The translations under genes and the position numbers were made by a program. Source: Pseudacidovorax sp. NFM-22 (lineage in GTDB: Bacteria > Pseudomonadota > Gammaproteobacteria > Burkholderiales > Burkholderiaceae_C). From it: a stretch of 64,000 nt of DNA. Each line of letters opens with the position of its first letter. The first letter of the stretch is position 1. Shown here piece after piece: positions 1 through 9,788 of this stretch. The notes under the pieces are model-generated. The model was not told the origin of the DNA and ran no database searches. It saw only the letters and a program-made list of their open reading frames with translations. The DNA lies in assembly GCF_021401245.1 (NCBI RefSeq), contig NZ_JACBFY010000006.1, forward strand, positions 372,001 to 436,000, written 5' to 3'.

Positions 1-1096
1 CGGCGGGCATGCCGGCCGCGGGCCGGTCCTGGCCCTCGACGGCCTGCTGCATGCCGAACAGCGATTCGGCCAGGCGGATGGCCTGCTTGCGCATGCCGCC
101 TTCGATGTCGCGGCGCTCGCGGTTGATGCCGTCGAGCAGCTTGGCCAGTTCGTCGGCGCGGCCAGGGTCGTCGGTCAGCAGGCATTCGATGCCCAGCGTC
201 ATGTCGGCCAGCCGGCCGGCGGCATTGATGCGCGGGCCCAGGGCAAAGCCGAAGTCGAAGGTGGTGGCCACCTCGGGCCGACGGCCGGCGGCACGGAAGA
301 GGGCGGCCAGGCCCGGCGGCATGGCGCCGGCGCGGATGCGGCGCAGGCCCTGCGCCACCAGGCGGCGGTTGTTGGCGTCCAGCCGCACCACGTCGGCCAC
401 GGTGCCCAGGGCGACCAGCGGCAGTAAGGCATCGAGCTTGGGCTGTTGGGCACCCGGGGCGTTCCAGGCACCGCGCGCACGCAGCTCGGCGCGCAGGGCC
501 AGCAGCACGTAGAACATGACGCCTACGCCGGCGATGCTCTTGCTGGCGAAGTCGCAGTCCGGCTGGTTGGGGTTGACCAGCACATCGGCTGCCGGCAGCT
601 CGGCGCCGGGCAGGTGATGGTCGGTCACCAGCACCGCGAGGCCCAGCTCGCGTGCCCGGGCCACGCCTTCGACGCTGGCGATGCCGTTGTCCACCGTCAG
701 CAGCAGCTCGGCGCCGGTGGCGGCCACGCGCTCGGCGATGGGCGGCGTCAGGCCATAGCCATCGGTCACGCGGTCGGGCACCAGGTACTGCACCTGGCGC
801 GCGCCCAGCAGGCGCAGGCCGCGCAGGGCGACCGCGCAGGCCGTCGCGCCGTCGCAGTCGTAGTCGGCCACCACGCAGATGCGGCGGTCGGCGGCGATGG
901 CATCGGCCAGCAGGCGGGCGGCTGCATCGGCGCCGCGCAGGCCGGCGGGCGGCAGCAGGCGGGCCAGGCCGTCGTCCAGCTCGTCGGCCGAGGCCACGCC
1001 GCGGGCGGCATACAGGCGCGCCAGCAGGGGATGCAGGCCGGCCTGTTCCAGCGCCCAGGCGGTGCGGGGCGGCACGTCGCGGGGAATGATCTTCAC
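1..1096 (-). CDS. recJ: Single-stranded-DNA-specific exonuclease RecJ (3' end outside window)
   Basis: RecJ is the 5'-3' single-strand exonuclease of the RecFOR recombination and mismatch-repair pathways. The N-terminal 365 codons are visible. They contain the DHH-family motif I (DYDCDGATA), the following TVDNGIAS stretch and motif III TDHHLPG, which ligate the catalytic metals. The gene runs off the left edge, so the C-terminal DHHA1 and OB regions (the protein is usually about 560-580 aa) are not seen. No ATG precedes the conserved region. The start is a GTG at 1096-1094 (MKIIPRDVP), which overlaps the stop codon of the upstream gene as GTGA, so the two are probably translationally coupled. 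Identification is secure. Confidence 0.95.
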   Translation of the reverse strand, partial: MKIIPRDVPPRTAWALEQAGLHPLLARLYAARGVASADELDDGLARLLPPAGLRGADAAARLLADAIAADRRICVVADYDCDGATACAVALRGLRLLGARQVQYLVPDRVTDGYGLTPPIAERVAATGAELLLTVDNGIASVEGVARARELGLAVLVTDHHLPGAELPAADVLVNPNQPDCDFASKSIAGVGVMFYVLLALRAELRARGAWNAPGAQQPKLDALLPLVALGTVADVVRLDANNRRLVAQGLRRIRAGAMPPGLAALFRAAGRRPEVATTFDFGFALGPRINAAGRLADMTLGIECLLTDDPGRADELAKLLDGINRERRDIEGGMRKQAIRLAESLFGMQQAVEGQDRPAAGMPA

Positions 1097-2070
1097 AGCG
1101 ACCCCAGCACGGCGGCCACGTCGGGCGTGCGCTGCAGCCAGCGCTGCAGCAGGCCACGCTGGCCCTGGTAGCGGCGAGCCGTGCGGTCGCCGCACAGGGT
1201 CAGCGTCACGGGCTCGCCGGCCCGGCTGCGTGCCAGCCATTGCGCGATGGGGCCGGCGTCGAGCGCGGCCCAGGCGGCGGCCCAGGCCTCGCCATGGTCG
1301 TCGAGTGCGGCGGGGCGCAGGCGCTCGTCCACAGCGGGCTCTGCAGCTGGCGCATGCACGAGCGGCGCGCGGCCGGTGCCGCTGAACCACAGCGAATTGA
1401 CCAGCAGCTGCCGCCGGTCGCCACGCGCGTCGTTCACCGGGTGGTTGTAGAGCAGCATCTGCATTTCGTTCTGCAGCCGCCGCAGCGTGCGGGCGCCATC
1501 GGCCATGGGCAGCCAGGCGTCCAGCGGCTGGCCGATGGCGCGGTCCAGCGAGGCCGTGGGTAGCGCGTCGAAGACCGGGCCGCTGGCCAGCCAGGTGCCC
1601 GGTGCGTCGGTGGTGAAGAGGTGGATCTCGTCCTCTTCGAAGAAGGGCCGCACGGCGGCCAGCAAGGCCTGCGATTCGGCCGGCTGCACGCCCAGGTGCA
1701 AGGGATCGATCAGCACCACCTCGCTCATGCCGGCCTGCCAGTGGCACAGCGTGACCCAGGCCCAGGCCTGGTCGGTGGCGCCGGGCAGGCCGGCGCGGCG
1801 GGCCGCCAGCGCGGCCCAGGGCAGGGTGCCGTCGGCGGCGGGGGGCAGGCCCAGCGCGGCGGCGCGGGCGCGCTCGTGCGGCGGGGTGAGGCTGTGCTCG
1901 TCGTGCACATCGGCCGCGGCCTCGGGCAGGCGGGCGAGCAGGGCGGCCAGGTTGGGCAGCTTCAGGCCCGGCAGGGCGGCCTGGCAGGCAGGCGTGCCGC
2001 GCCCGGCGAAGGGGACGATCAGGTGCAAGGGGGAGGAGGAAGCGGGATGCGCGTCGGCGGAAGGCGACAT
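1093..2070 (-). CDS. RpfE-like / phosphoglycerate-mutase-type conserved protein
   Basis: This 325-aa cytoplasmic protein starts MSPSADAHP. It matches the family usually annotated as 'regulatory protein RpfE type' or '2,3-bisphosphoglycerate-independent phosphoglycerate mutase', which in xanthomonads and many Burkholderiales lies directly beside recJ. Recognisable stretches are the opening LHLIVPFAG segment, a central WVTLCHWQAGMSEVVLIDP block and LFTTDAPGTWLASG. I see no clear alkaline-phosphatase-superfamily metal motif, so real mutase activity is doubtful. It overlaps recJ by 4 bp and is divergent from lolC with about 100 bp between. The family assignment is recall-based and the function is unknown. 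Confidence 0.7.
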   Translation of the reverse strand: MSPSADAHPASSSPLHLIVPFAGRGTPACQAALPGLKLPNLAALLARLPEAAADVHDEHSLTPPHERARAAALGLPPAADGTLPWAALAARRAGLPGATDQAWAWVTLCHWQAGMSEVVLIDPLHLGVQPAESQALLAAVRPFFEEDEIHLFTTDAPGTWLASGPVFDALPTASLDRAIGQPLDAWLPMADGARTLRRLQNEMQMLLYNHPVNDARGDRRQLLVNSLWFSGTGRAPLVHAPAAEPAVDERLRPAALDDHGEAWAAAWAALDAGPIAQWLARSRAGEPVTLTLCGDRTARRYQGQRGLLQRWLQRTPDVAAVLGSL

Positions 2071-2175
2071 GCGCCGTATTGTCGCGTCCGACGCGGGGGC
2101 TCGCGGGCCAATGCCACAATGCCCGGCCCGGCTTCCCGGGGGCTTCGGGCGCCATGCGGCGCTGTCTACGCATCC

Positions 2176-3424
2176 ATGGCTCTTCCCTACGAACTGCAGC
2201 TGGGCTGGCGCTATACGCGCGCTGGCCGGGCCACCCGCCGCAACGGCTTCATCTCTTTCATCTCGGGCGTTTCGATGGCGGGCATCGCGCTGGGCGTGGC
2301 CGCGCTGATCATCGTGCTGTCGGTGATGAACGGCTTCCAGAAGGAAGTGCGCGACCGCATGCTGGGCGTGGTCTCGCACATCGAGATCTTCTCGCGCGAC
2401 GGCCAGGCGCTGCAGGATCTGCAGCCCATCATGGACGCGGCCCGCAAGAACCCCGAAGTGATCGGCGCCGCGCCCTTTATCGCCAGCCAGGCGCTGGTCG
2501 CCCGCGGCGAGGACATGAAGGGCGCACTGGTGCGCGGCATCGAACCCAGGCTCGAACCCGAAGTCACCGACTTCTCCAGCACCGCGCAGAAGGGCGCGCT
2601 CGACCGGCTGGTGCCGGGGCAGTTCGGCATCGTGCTGGGCGCGGAGCTGGCGCGTCAGCTCTATGTGCGCGACGGCGACCAGGTCACGTTGATCGCCCCC
2701 GGCGGCCAGGTGACGCCGGCCGGCGTGGTGCCGCGGCTCAAGCAGTTCACCGTGGTCGGCACCTTCGATTCGGGCCACTACGAGTACGACTCGGCCCTGG
2801 CCATGATCCACGAGCAGGACGCGGCCAAGGTCTTCCGCCTCGAAGGGCCCACGGGCATCCGCCTCAAGCTCAAGGACCTGAACCAGGCCCGCGAGGTGGC
2901 CGACGAGCTGGCCAAGACGCTGCCGGGCCAGTTCCTCATCCGCGACTGGACGCGCCAGAACAAGACCTGGTTCTCGGCCGTGCAGGTCGAGAAACGCATG
3001 ATGTTCATCATCCTCACGCTGATCGTGGCCGTGGCCGCCTTCAACCTGGTGAGCACGCTGGTGATGACCGTGACCGACAAGCGCGCCGACATCGCCATCC
3101 TGCGCACGCTGGGCGCGAGCCCGAAAAGCATCATGGGCATCTTCGTGGTGCAGGGCGCCATGGTGGGCGTGATCGGCACCTTCGCCGGCCTGGGGCTGGG
3201 CCTGCTGGTGGCCTACAACATCGACATCATCGTGCCGGCCATCGAACGGCTGCTGCATACGCACTTTCTGCCGCAGGACATCTACCTCATCAGCCGCATG
3301 CCCAGCGACCCGCAGCGCAGCGACATCATGCCCATCGCCATCATCTCGCTGGTGCTGGCCTTCGTGGCCACGCTCTACCCCAGCTGGCGCGCCAGCCGCG
3401 TGAACCCCGCGGAGGCGCTCCGTT

Positions 3425-3432
<8 letters not shown>
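2176..3432 (+). CDS. lolC: Lipoprotein-releasing ABC transporter permease LolC/LolE
   Basis: This is an inner-membrane permease of the LolCDE machine, which extracts outer-membrane lipoproteins and hands them to LolA. The 418-aa product has the family layout. One N-terminal membrane helix (about residues 34-56, [20 protein letters not shown]) precedes a large periplasmic domain. Three C-terminal helices follow, and the MacB/FtsX-type ending is [14 protein letters not shown]. Length is typical (about 415 aa). The start at 2176 gives the classical [16 protein letters not shown]-terminus. The stop overlaps the lolD start by 8 bp. A single permease gene suggests the LolF-type arrangement, in which one protein does both LolC and LolE work. 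Confidence 0.93.
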
Positions 3433-4102
<670 letters not shown>

Positions 4103-4149
4103 GGTCCATTCGGCGGCACAGACGGCTAGGCGCTGGCCGTGCCGGCGCC

Positions 4150-4738
4150 ATCTGGCTTGGAACGAGGGCGACGAGTCGCCGCTACGGCGGGAGAAGTACT
4201 CGGTCGATTACTTTCGGCGGATGGAGAAGGCCGCACCCTTCGTTTTCGCCGGTCAGTATCGCCAGTGCCCCGGCGCCGCCGGCCCATGTCGTCGAGTGGT
4301 GCCGTGGTTGGGACCTGGAATCTAGTGAAGGCAAGGGCAACCGCACCTTCGGCGTGAAGGCAGGGCGGCTTGTGCTGGCGGGCGCCCGCGTGAGCAGTTC
4401 GTGCCTGATAGGCGGATTGCCTTGATCAAGGTAACGGCGCGCAGCGATGGGTTGATGCTCCGGCAGGATTCTGGGCAAGCCGGCGTCTTTTACAAGGTTG
4501 CACTCGTCAAAACTGGACAGCCACGACCTGCATTTCCAACCTCGAGTCTGTCTACAAGGTCACTCGTGCCACGCCGCTGGCCAGCCAGATCAACGCCGGC
4601 ACTAAGCTGATGATGCGCGCGGATCCCGGAACAGGCCGTTTACGGGCGACTGCCTGCGGTTCCTATTCGGCAAGTTCAGTGACCAAGTGGACGCCGCAGC
4701 CCGCGGGATTAATCAGCTTCTACCCGCAGTAGCGGGAT
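4150..4738 (+). pseudogene. Decayed phage terminase large subunit, C-terminal half
   Basis: Pieces of one terminase-like protein can be read in order on the plus strand, but in shifting frames. They are ESPLRREKYSVDYFRRMEKA followed by PFVFAGQYRQCPGA (about 4165-4280), then RGWDLESSEGKGNRTFGVKAG (about 4303-4363), then DSGQAGVFYKVALV (about 4467-4511), then KVTRATPLASQINAGTKLMMRAD (about 4556-4625) and FTGDCLRFLFGKFSDQVDAA (about 4639-4700). The FAGQYQQRP-like block, the WDLA-like nuclease block and the terminal K(F/Y)DDQVDA block are hallmarks of phage large terminases. At least three frameshifts and no start make it a pseudogene. The last frame stays open to a stop at 4812, inside the 3' end of the opposing gene. 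It explains the otherwise gene-free stretch between lolD and that gene. Confidence 0.72.
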
Positions 4739-4753
4739 TTACGCATGACACCA

Positions 4754-5860
4754 TCAAGGCTTGTCCCTCTCTGGTGCTTTTGGAGCATTGTCGCCTAACC
4801 AAGGCCGTTTGATAGCCTCCATTAATAGCTCTTGTACGTTGATTGGGAACGAGTCATTAGGAGTAGGCGGGAGTTCCCGGTTGCCAAAAAGCTTCGTAGC
4901 GATGTCAGTCTTGATTTTGTGTTGCGTTTCTTCGGGAAGCGAGGCTATATAAGGCGATATTGCCTTTAGATCAAGTGAGGTTTGTAAATGCAAATACTGT
5001 TGTGCCCGATGCTTGCTTGATTCGCGCGCGAGATAGGCGGTAGGGGCAGACAGTAAAAACGCCAGAATGACTCTAAATATTGATTTTTCAGCATCAAAGT
5101 TTAGTTTCGTCGTTTCATAAAATGAATAGCCAAGAATACAAACAATAAGCGCCATGCATACAAGTGAGCCATTTCTCAGCCAATCAGCGGCAGATTTTTC
5201 AGATCGCGCGCTGCTTTCGTAGTCGCCCGCAATGACACGACCTGCAGCATGGCCTAAGATCTTGTCAAGTTGATCGTTTTTTGCCTTTATTTCTGCGAGT
5301 ACATTTGCAAAAATAGTGTCGAAAGTTTCGAATTTCTCGGAATATGTAGCCTCAAGCTTATCAATCGCGCTCTCTTGCTTGCCTAGCCTTCCGTCAGCCT
5401 TTTCAATGCGATTGATAAGTCTACGTTCATAATCTTGGAGGCTTCCTAAAAGGCGTTCGTGAAATTCTTGAATCTCTTTCGCCGTGGGAGCGGTTGCATT
5501 TTCGACAGGAAGCTTAAGGTTAAGCACTCCGCTCATTTTGGAGATGATTGATTCAGTGATATCTATAAGCTCATTTGATTTTTGAGCTAGCTTTAGTGCA
5601 TTATCCACATGCTCCTGAGTAACGGTTGATTTTTCACTCATGCGAAACAGCGATTTGGCTACTTGAGCGTAGTGGCGCGCGCTGGTTAGAATTAATAGTA
5701 GGTTGTTTGTCTCTTTGGTAGCACGAATATAATCGTCGTGCGCAACGTCAAACCGCTGAAGGTTCGGCGGACGATCTCCAAGCAAAGCCCCTTTAATCGT
5801 GTCTACTAAGATTCTTATCTGTTCGACGTAGTCGTTAATGCGGGCGAGTTCTTGATCCAT
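4754..5860 (-). CDS. Orphan coiled-coil membrane protein of unknown function
   Basis: I do not recognise a family for this 368-aa protein. Residues 1-220 are hydrophilic and helical with a long coiled-coil-like stretch (about 140-205, rich in E, K, R and regular L/I). Two membrane segments follow (about 233-252, LVCMALIVCILGYSFYETT, and about 263-282, IFRVILAFLLSAPTAYLA). A cytoplasmic-looking C-terminal tail of about 85 residues ends the protein. No signal peptide is seen. Base composition is visibly AT-richer than its neighbours and codon use differs, so it was probably acquired. It is convergent with the terminase remnant, which suggests an accessory gene left from a prophage, but function is not inferable. 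The ATG at 5860 gives MDQELARIN. Confidence 0.8.
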   Translation of the reverse strand: MDQELARINDYVEQIRILVDTIKGALLGDRPPNLQRFDVAHDDYIRATKETNNLLLILTSARHYAQVAKSLFRMSEKSTVTQEHVDNALKLAQKSNELIDITESIISKMSGVLNLKLPVENATAPTAKEIQEFHERLLGSLQDYERRLINRIEKADGRLGKQESAIDKLEATYSEKFETFDTIFANVLAEIKAKNDQLDKILGHAAGRVIAGDYESSARSEKSAADWLRNGSLVCMALIVCILGYSFYETTKLNFDAEKSIFRVILAFLLSAPTAYLARESSKHRAQQYLHLQTSLDLKAISPYIASLPEETQHKIKTDIATKLFGNRELPPTPNDSFPINVQELLMEAIKRPWLGDNAPKAPERDKP

Positions 5861-6031
5861 TTGGCAGGAAATGATGGTTGGACGTTATGCGCAAATAGGG
5901 CATGCACCCCTCCTAGCATGGTCGCAGGACCGTGTAGCCGTCAACTCCTACCAACTCCCACGTGCCCGCGCCGATTTCCTGCTAGACCCGGATTGGGATG
6001 CGAGTCGCACCGTGAAGAAGGTCGGATGCGT

Positions 6032-6937
6032 TCAATCGGTCGCCTTGGCCCGCTCCAGCAGCAACCCCCGCAGCGTCTCCATCAACGGCGACCAGGCCGA
6101 CCCTGGCCGCGACAGCAGCACCACGGCGCGCGGAATGCGCAGCGCCGCCACCGGCAACTGCACGAAGCGTTCGGCCGGCGCCAGTGGCATCAGCGAGCGG
6201 GGCAGCAGCGTCACCAGGTCGGTGGCGGCCAGCACCGTGAGGTTCATCTCCGACGAGAAGGGCACCTCGACCACGATCTGCGGGGCTGGCAACCCCTGGC
6301 GCGCGAAGACGGCGGTCACCGCCTGGAAGGCGGCCGAATGTTCGGGCCCCAGCATCCAGCCGTAGGCCGCCACATCCTTCAAGCCCGGCCGGGCCAGGCG
6401 CGTGAGCGGATGGCCCACGCGCACCAGCGGCAGCAAAGGGTCGCTGTCGACCTTGGTGCGCTCGGTGGGCAGCGGCAGGCCTTCATAGGCCGGCACCAGG
6501 GCCAGGTCCAGCGTGCCTTCCTGCACCTGCGCGGCCAGCGCGTCCGAGCGGTCCACGCGCAGCTTCACGCGCAGGCCCGGCCGCATCGCCAGCATGGGGC
6601 CGAGCACGGCCGCCATGCGGTTGCCGCCGGTGGTGTCGGTCACGCCGAGGCGCAGCAGGCCGGCCTGGCGGGCGCGCATCTCGTCGGCCAGCAGCACGGT
6701 GTCGGCGTACTCGGCCTGCAAGCGCCGCAGCTGCTCGGCCACCCGCAGGCCGGCCGAGGTCGGGCGCATGCCGCGCACGCTGCGCTCCAGCAGCTGCAGG
6801 CCGAACTCGCGCTCCACGCGCTGCATGGCCTTGGTGAGCGCCGACTGGGTCACGCCCAGCTCGTCGGCGGCCGATGAAAGCTGCCCCTCGCGGGCCACGG
6901 CGAGAAAGTACTGGATGTCCTGGATCGAGAGATTCAT
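6032..6937 (-). CDS. LysR-family transcriptional regulator (beside sulfatase)
   Basis: This 301-aa protein has LTTR architecture. The N-terminal winged helix-turn-helix (about residues 1-60) contains LAVAREGQLSSAADELGVTQSALTKAMQRVE. A co-inducer-binding domain follows from about residue 90 (LLRLGVTDTTGGNRMAAVLGP). It is divergent from the sulfatase gene with fewer than 100 bp between, the classic arrangement for a regulator that binds the shared promoter and responds to a metabolite of the divergent genes. The likely targets are therefore the sulfatase and the Bug binding protein. The effector is unknown. GC content returns to the genomic norm here, unlike the upstream orphan gene. Confidence 0.9.
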   Translation of the reverse strand: MNLSIQDIQYFLAVAREGQLSSAADELGVTQSALTKAMQRVEREFGLQLLERSVRGMRPTSAGLRVAEQLRRLQAEYADTVLLADEMRARQAGLLRLGVTDTTGGNRMAAVLGPMLAMRPGLRVKLRVDRSDALAAQVQEGTLDLALVPAYEGLPLPTERTKVDSDPLLPLVRVGHPLTRLARPGLKDVAAYGWMLGPEHSAAFQAVTAVFARQGLPAPQIVVEVPFSSEMNLTVLAATDLVTLLPRSLMPLAPAERFVQLPVAALRIPRAVVLLSRPGSAWSPLMETLRGLLLERAKATD

Positions 6938-7028
6938 TCCTGGCGCTCATGGCATCACATGGGAGCAGGAATGCTAGAAGACGTCGAGGCGTCATAGATT
7001 GCAGGCCATCGAATCCCTTCCGTTCCCG

Positions 7029-8363
7029 ATGGCCTCCCACGCTTCTCCCCACATCGTCCTCATCGTGGCCGACAACCTCGGCTGGGGCGAACTCGGCTGC
7101 TACGGCGGCGGCGCCCTGCGCGGCGCGCCCACGCCGCGCATCGACGCCCTGGCCCGCCAGGGCCTGCTGCTGCAGAACTTCAATGTCGAGAGCGACTGCG
7201 TGCCTACGCGTTCGGCCCTCATGTCGGGCCGCCATCCGATCCGCACCGGCTGCCTGCAGTCCGTGCCGCCGGGCCTGCCGCAGGGCCTCACGCGCTGGGA
7301 GGTGACGCTGCCGCAGCTGCTGTCGCAGGTCGGCTATGCCACCGCCCATTTCGGCAAATGGCACCTGGGCGACGTGGCGGGGCGCTTTCCTTCGGACCGC
7401 GGCTTCGACGAGTGGTACGGCATTCCGCGCACCACGGACGAAAGCCAGTTCACGTCCTCCGTGGGCTTCGACCCCAGCGTGGTCGACCTGCCCCACATCA
7501 TGGAAGGGCGCGCGGGCGAGCCCTCGCGCGAGGTGAAGCTCTACGACCTGGAGGCACGCCGAGGCATCGACGCCGACCTGGTGGAGCGCTCCTGCGCCTT
7601 CATGCAGCGCAACGTGGCGGCGAAGCGGCCCTTCTTTTTGTACCTGCCGCTGGTGCACCTGCACTTTCCGACGCTGCCGCATCCGGACTTCGCGGGCAGC
7701 ACCGGCAATGGCGACTTCGCCGATTCGATGGCCGAGATGGACCACCGCGTGGGCCAGATCGTCGACGAGGTGGAGCGCCTGGGCATTGCCGACGACACGT
7801 TGTTCATCTTCTGCAGCGACAACGGCCCCGAGTTCCGCGCGCCCTACCGCGGCACGGCCGGCCCCTGGCGCGGTACGTACCACACGGCCATGGAAGGCAG
7901 CCTGCGCGTGCCCTTCATCGCGCGCTGGCCCGGCCGCATCGAGCCGGGCCGCGTGAGCAACGAGATCGTGCACGTGACCGACCTCTTCACCACCCTCGCG
8001 GCCGTGGCCGGCGCGCCGCTGCCGCAGGACCGGCCCATCGACGGCGTGGACCAGCGCGCCTTCCTGTTCGGCGAGCAGCCCAAGTCGGCGCGCGAGGGCT
8101 TCCTCTTCTACATCAAGCAGGAGTTGCGCGCGGCCAAGTGGCGCGACTGGAAGCTGCACTTCTACTGGGAGCCCGAGGTCAACCAGGGCCAGGGCAAGCT
8201 GGAGTCGCCCTACCTGTTCAACATCACGCGCGACCCGAAGGAAGAGACCGATGTGCTGGTCTTCAACACCTGGGTCATGGGCCCGGTGCTGCGCATGATC
8301 CGCGACTTCAACGCCAGTGCGGCGGCGCATCCGCACACCCCGCCTGGCCAGCCCGACCGCTGA
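7029..8363 (+). CDS. Sulfatase (arylsulfatase-type, Cys-type formylglycine site)
   Basis: This enzyme hydrolyses sulfate esters in the alkaline-phosphatase superfamily. From the ATG at 7029 the product is 444 aa. The N-terminus IVLIVADNLGWGELGCYGGG holds the first metal ligand but has Asp-Asn where many sulfatases have Asp-Asp. The formylglycine motif is C57-V-P-T-R, a CxPxR Cys-type site that needs FGE maturation. Other landmarks are HFGKWHLGD (catalytic Lys/His region) and FCSDNGPEFRAPYRG (second metal site). No signal peptide is visible, so it should act in the cytoplasm. An upstream TTG at 6999 with a GAGG-like sequence could add 10 residues. The Bug binding-protein gene starts 35 bp downstream, suggesting uptake of a sulfated substrate. 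Confidence 0.88.
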   Translation: MASHASPHIVLIVADNLGWGELGCYGGGALRGAPTPRIDALARQGLLLQNFNVESDCVPTRSALMSGRHPIRTGCLQSVPPGLPQGLTRWEVTLPQLLSQVGYATAHFGKWHLGDVAGRFPSDRGFDEWYGIPRTTDESQFTSSVGFDPSVVDLPHIMEGRAGEPSREVKLYDLEARRGIDADLVERSCAFMQRNVAAKRPFFLYLPLVHLHFPTLPHPDFAGSTGNGDFADSMAEMDHRVGQIVDEVERLGIADDTLFIFCSDNGPEFRAPYRGTAGPWRGTYHTAMEGSLRVPFIARWPGRIEPGRVSNEIVHVTDLFTTLAAVAGAPLPQDRPIDGVDQRAFLFGEQPKSAREGFLFYIKQELRAAKWRDWKLHFYWEPEVNQGQGKLESPYLFNITRDPKEETDVLVFNTWVMGPVLRMIRDFNASAAAHPHTPPGQPDR

Positions 8364-8398
8364 GCCGCACTCCTCGAACAACTTTCGGAAGCAAGCCC

Positions 8399-9373
8399 AT
8401 GACCACCTCCACTGGCCGCCGCCACCTCCTGCGCCTTGCGGCGCTCGCTACTACCGCGACTCTCGCGCTAGGCGCCCATGCCGAGCAGCCCTGGCCCGAG
8501 GCCAAGCCCATCACCTGGATCGTGGGCTTCGTGCCTGGCGGCACGGTGGACGTGCTCACGCGGGCCTTCGCCAAGGCCGTGTCCGACCAGATCGGCCAGA
8601 CCATCGTGATCGACAACGTGCCAGGTGCCTCGGGTGCGCTGGCGCTCAAGCAGGCGGCGCGCGCCAAGCCCGACGGCTACACGCTGGTGACGGTGCCGGG
8701 GCCCGTGCTCTTCGGCCAGCAGCAGCCGGAGGTGGGCCGCGAGCTGCAGGCGGTGGGCCTGCTGTCGCAGGGGCCCATCGTGCTGGTGGGCGGCGCCTCT
8801 CTGGCGCCGACCGACCTCGGTGCGCTCATCGCCGCCATGAAGAAGAACCCGCAGCAGTGGGACTACGCCAGCTCGGGCATCGGCACCGGCCAGCATCTGG
8901 CCGGCGAGCTGTTCAACCAGCTGGCCGGCACGCAGATGCTGCATGTGCCGTACAAGGGCGGCGGCCAGGCCGTGGTGGACGTCGTGGGCGGCCAGGTCAA
9001 GCTGGGCATGCTGGGCGTCACGCCGGTGCTGTCGCAGATCAAGGCCGGCCAGCTGCGCGCCTATGCCGTGACCACGCCCTACCGCATTCCCAGCCTGCCC
9101 AACGTGCCGACCATGAGCGAGGCCGGACTCAAGGGCTACGAGGCCACGCAGTACTTCGCCGTCGCGGGGGCCAAGGGCCTGCCCGAGCCGGTGGTGGCGC
9201 GGCTCAATGCCGCCATCGCCAAGGCGGCCGAGAGCCCGCAGGTGCAGGCGGCGCTGGAGGCGGGCGGCCAACTGCCCGGCCGCATGTCGCCGGCCGAGGC
9301 GCAGAAGTTCGTGCAGGACAGCCTGCGCAAGTTCGGCGACGTGGCCACCAAGGCCCACATCGTGCTGAACTGA
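8399..9373 (+). CDS. Bug-family tripartite tricarboxylate transporter substrate-binding protein
   Basis: This 324-aa exported protein begins with a Tat/Sec-like leader (MTTSTGRRHLLRLAALATTA to AHAEQ). It then has the TctC/Bug pattern: PITWIVGFVPGGTVDVLTRAF, the DNVPGASGALALKQAA loop, GTGQHLAGELFN and MLHVPYKGGGQAVVDVVGGQV. These form the Venus-flytrap ligand pocket typical of the very expanded Burkholderiales Bug family. It follows the sulfatase closely on the same strand, so a sulfated or carboxylated organic ligand is plausible but unproven. No TctAB membrane genes are adjacent, which is common for orphan Bug proteins. Confidence 0.9.
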   Translation: MTTSTGRRHLLRLAALATTATLALGAHAEQPWPEAKPITWIVGFVPGGTVDVLTRAFAKAVSDQIGQTIVIDNVPGASGALALKQAARAKPDGYTLVTVPGPVLFGQQQPEVGRELQAVGLLSQGPIVLVGGASLAPTDLGALIAAMKKNPQQWDYASSGIGTGQHLAGELFNQLAGTQMLHVPYKGGGQAVVDVVGGQVKLGMLGVTPVLSQIKAGQLRAYAVTTPYRIPSLPNVPTMSEAGLKGYEATQYFAVAGAKGLPEPVVARLNAAIAKAAESPQVQAALEAGGQLPGRMSPAEAQKFVQDSLRKFGDVATKAHIVLN

Positions 9374-9402
9374 GCGGCCGGGCTGCTCCGGGTCGCGGCG
9401 CC

Positions 9403-9771
9403 TCAGCCGCCGACCCAGGCCTGGACCTCGATCTCGACTCGGGCGCCGCCGTAGAGCTCGGCCTGCACGCAGGAGCGCGCGGGCAGGCCCTGTGTAAAGT
9501 GGCGCGCATATTCCTGGTTGAACGCGGCGAAGTCGCCGAGGTCGGCCAGCCAGATGGTGGCGCGCACCACATCGGCCATGCGGGCGCCGCAGTCGGCCAG
9601 GTTCTGGGCCACCCGTTCGAGCACAGCGCGTGTCTGCGCCTGGATGTCGCCTTCGATGATGCGGCCCTGGGCATCCATGGGCAGCACTCCTGAGACGAAC
9701 AGAAAGCCGCCGGCACGCACCGCCTTCGAGAAGGGCACGGGCAGTGGGGTGGGAAAGCGTTCGATGGGCAT
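9403..9771 (-). CDS. RidA-family enamine/imine deaminase
   Basis: RidA proteins hydrolyse reactive enamine/imine intermediates released by PLP enzymes and amino-acid oxidases. At 122 aa the length is typical. Family features are KAVRAGGFLFVSGVLPMD, QTRAVLERVAQNLADCGA, VVRATIWLADLGDFAAFNQEYARHF, the conserved Arg in PARSCVQAEL and the C-terminal VEIEVQAWV. The gene lies 17 bp after the D-aminoacylase-like gene at the end of a ten-gene minus-strand operon. In that setting it would clear imino acids formed by the FAD oxidoreductase encoded first in the operon. The start at 9771 gives MPIERFPTPLP. Confidence 0.9.
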   Translation of the reverse strand: MPIERFPTPLPVPFSKAVRAGGFLFVSGVLPMDAQGRIIEGDIQAQTRAVLERVAQNLADCGARMADVVRATIWLADLGDFAAFNQEYARHFTQGLPARSCVQAELYGGARVEIEVQAWVGG

Positions 9772-9788
9772 GGTGGTGACGCCGTGCC

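Noticed and set aside
5862-5900. GTTATGC-like core near TTGGAC upstream of the orphan membrane gene, suggesting an integron attC site
   Set aside because: No matching left half or folded attC structure was found and no integrase is present. The motif alone is too short to support a cassette.
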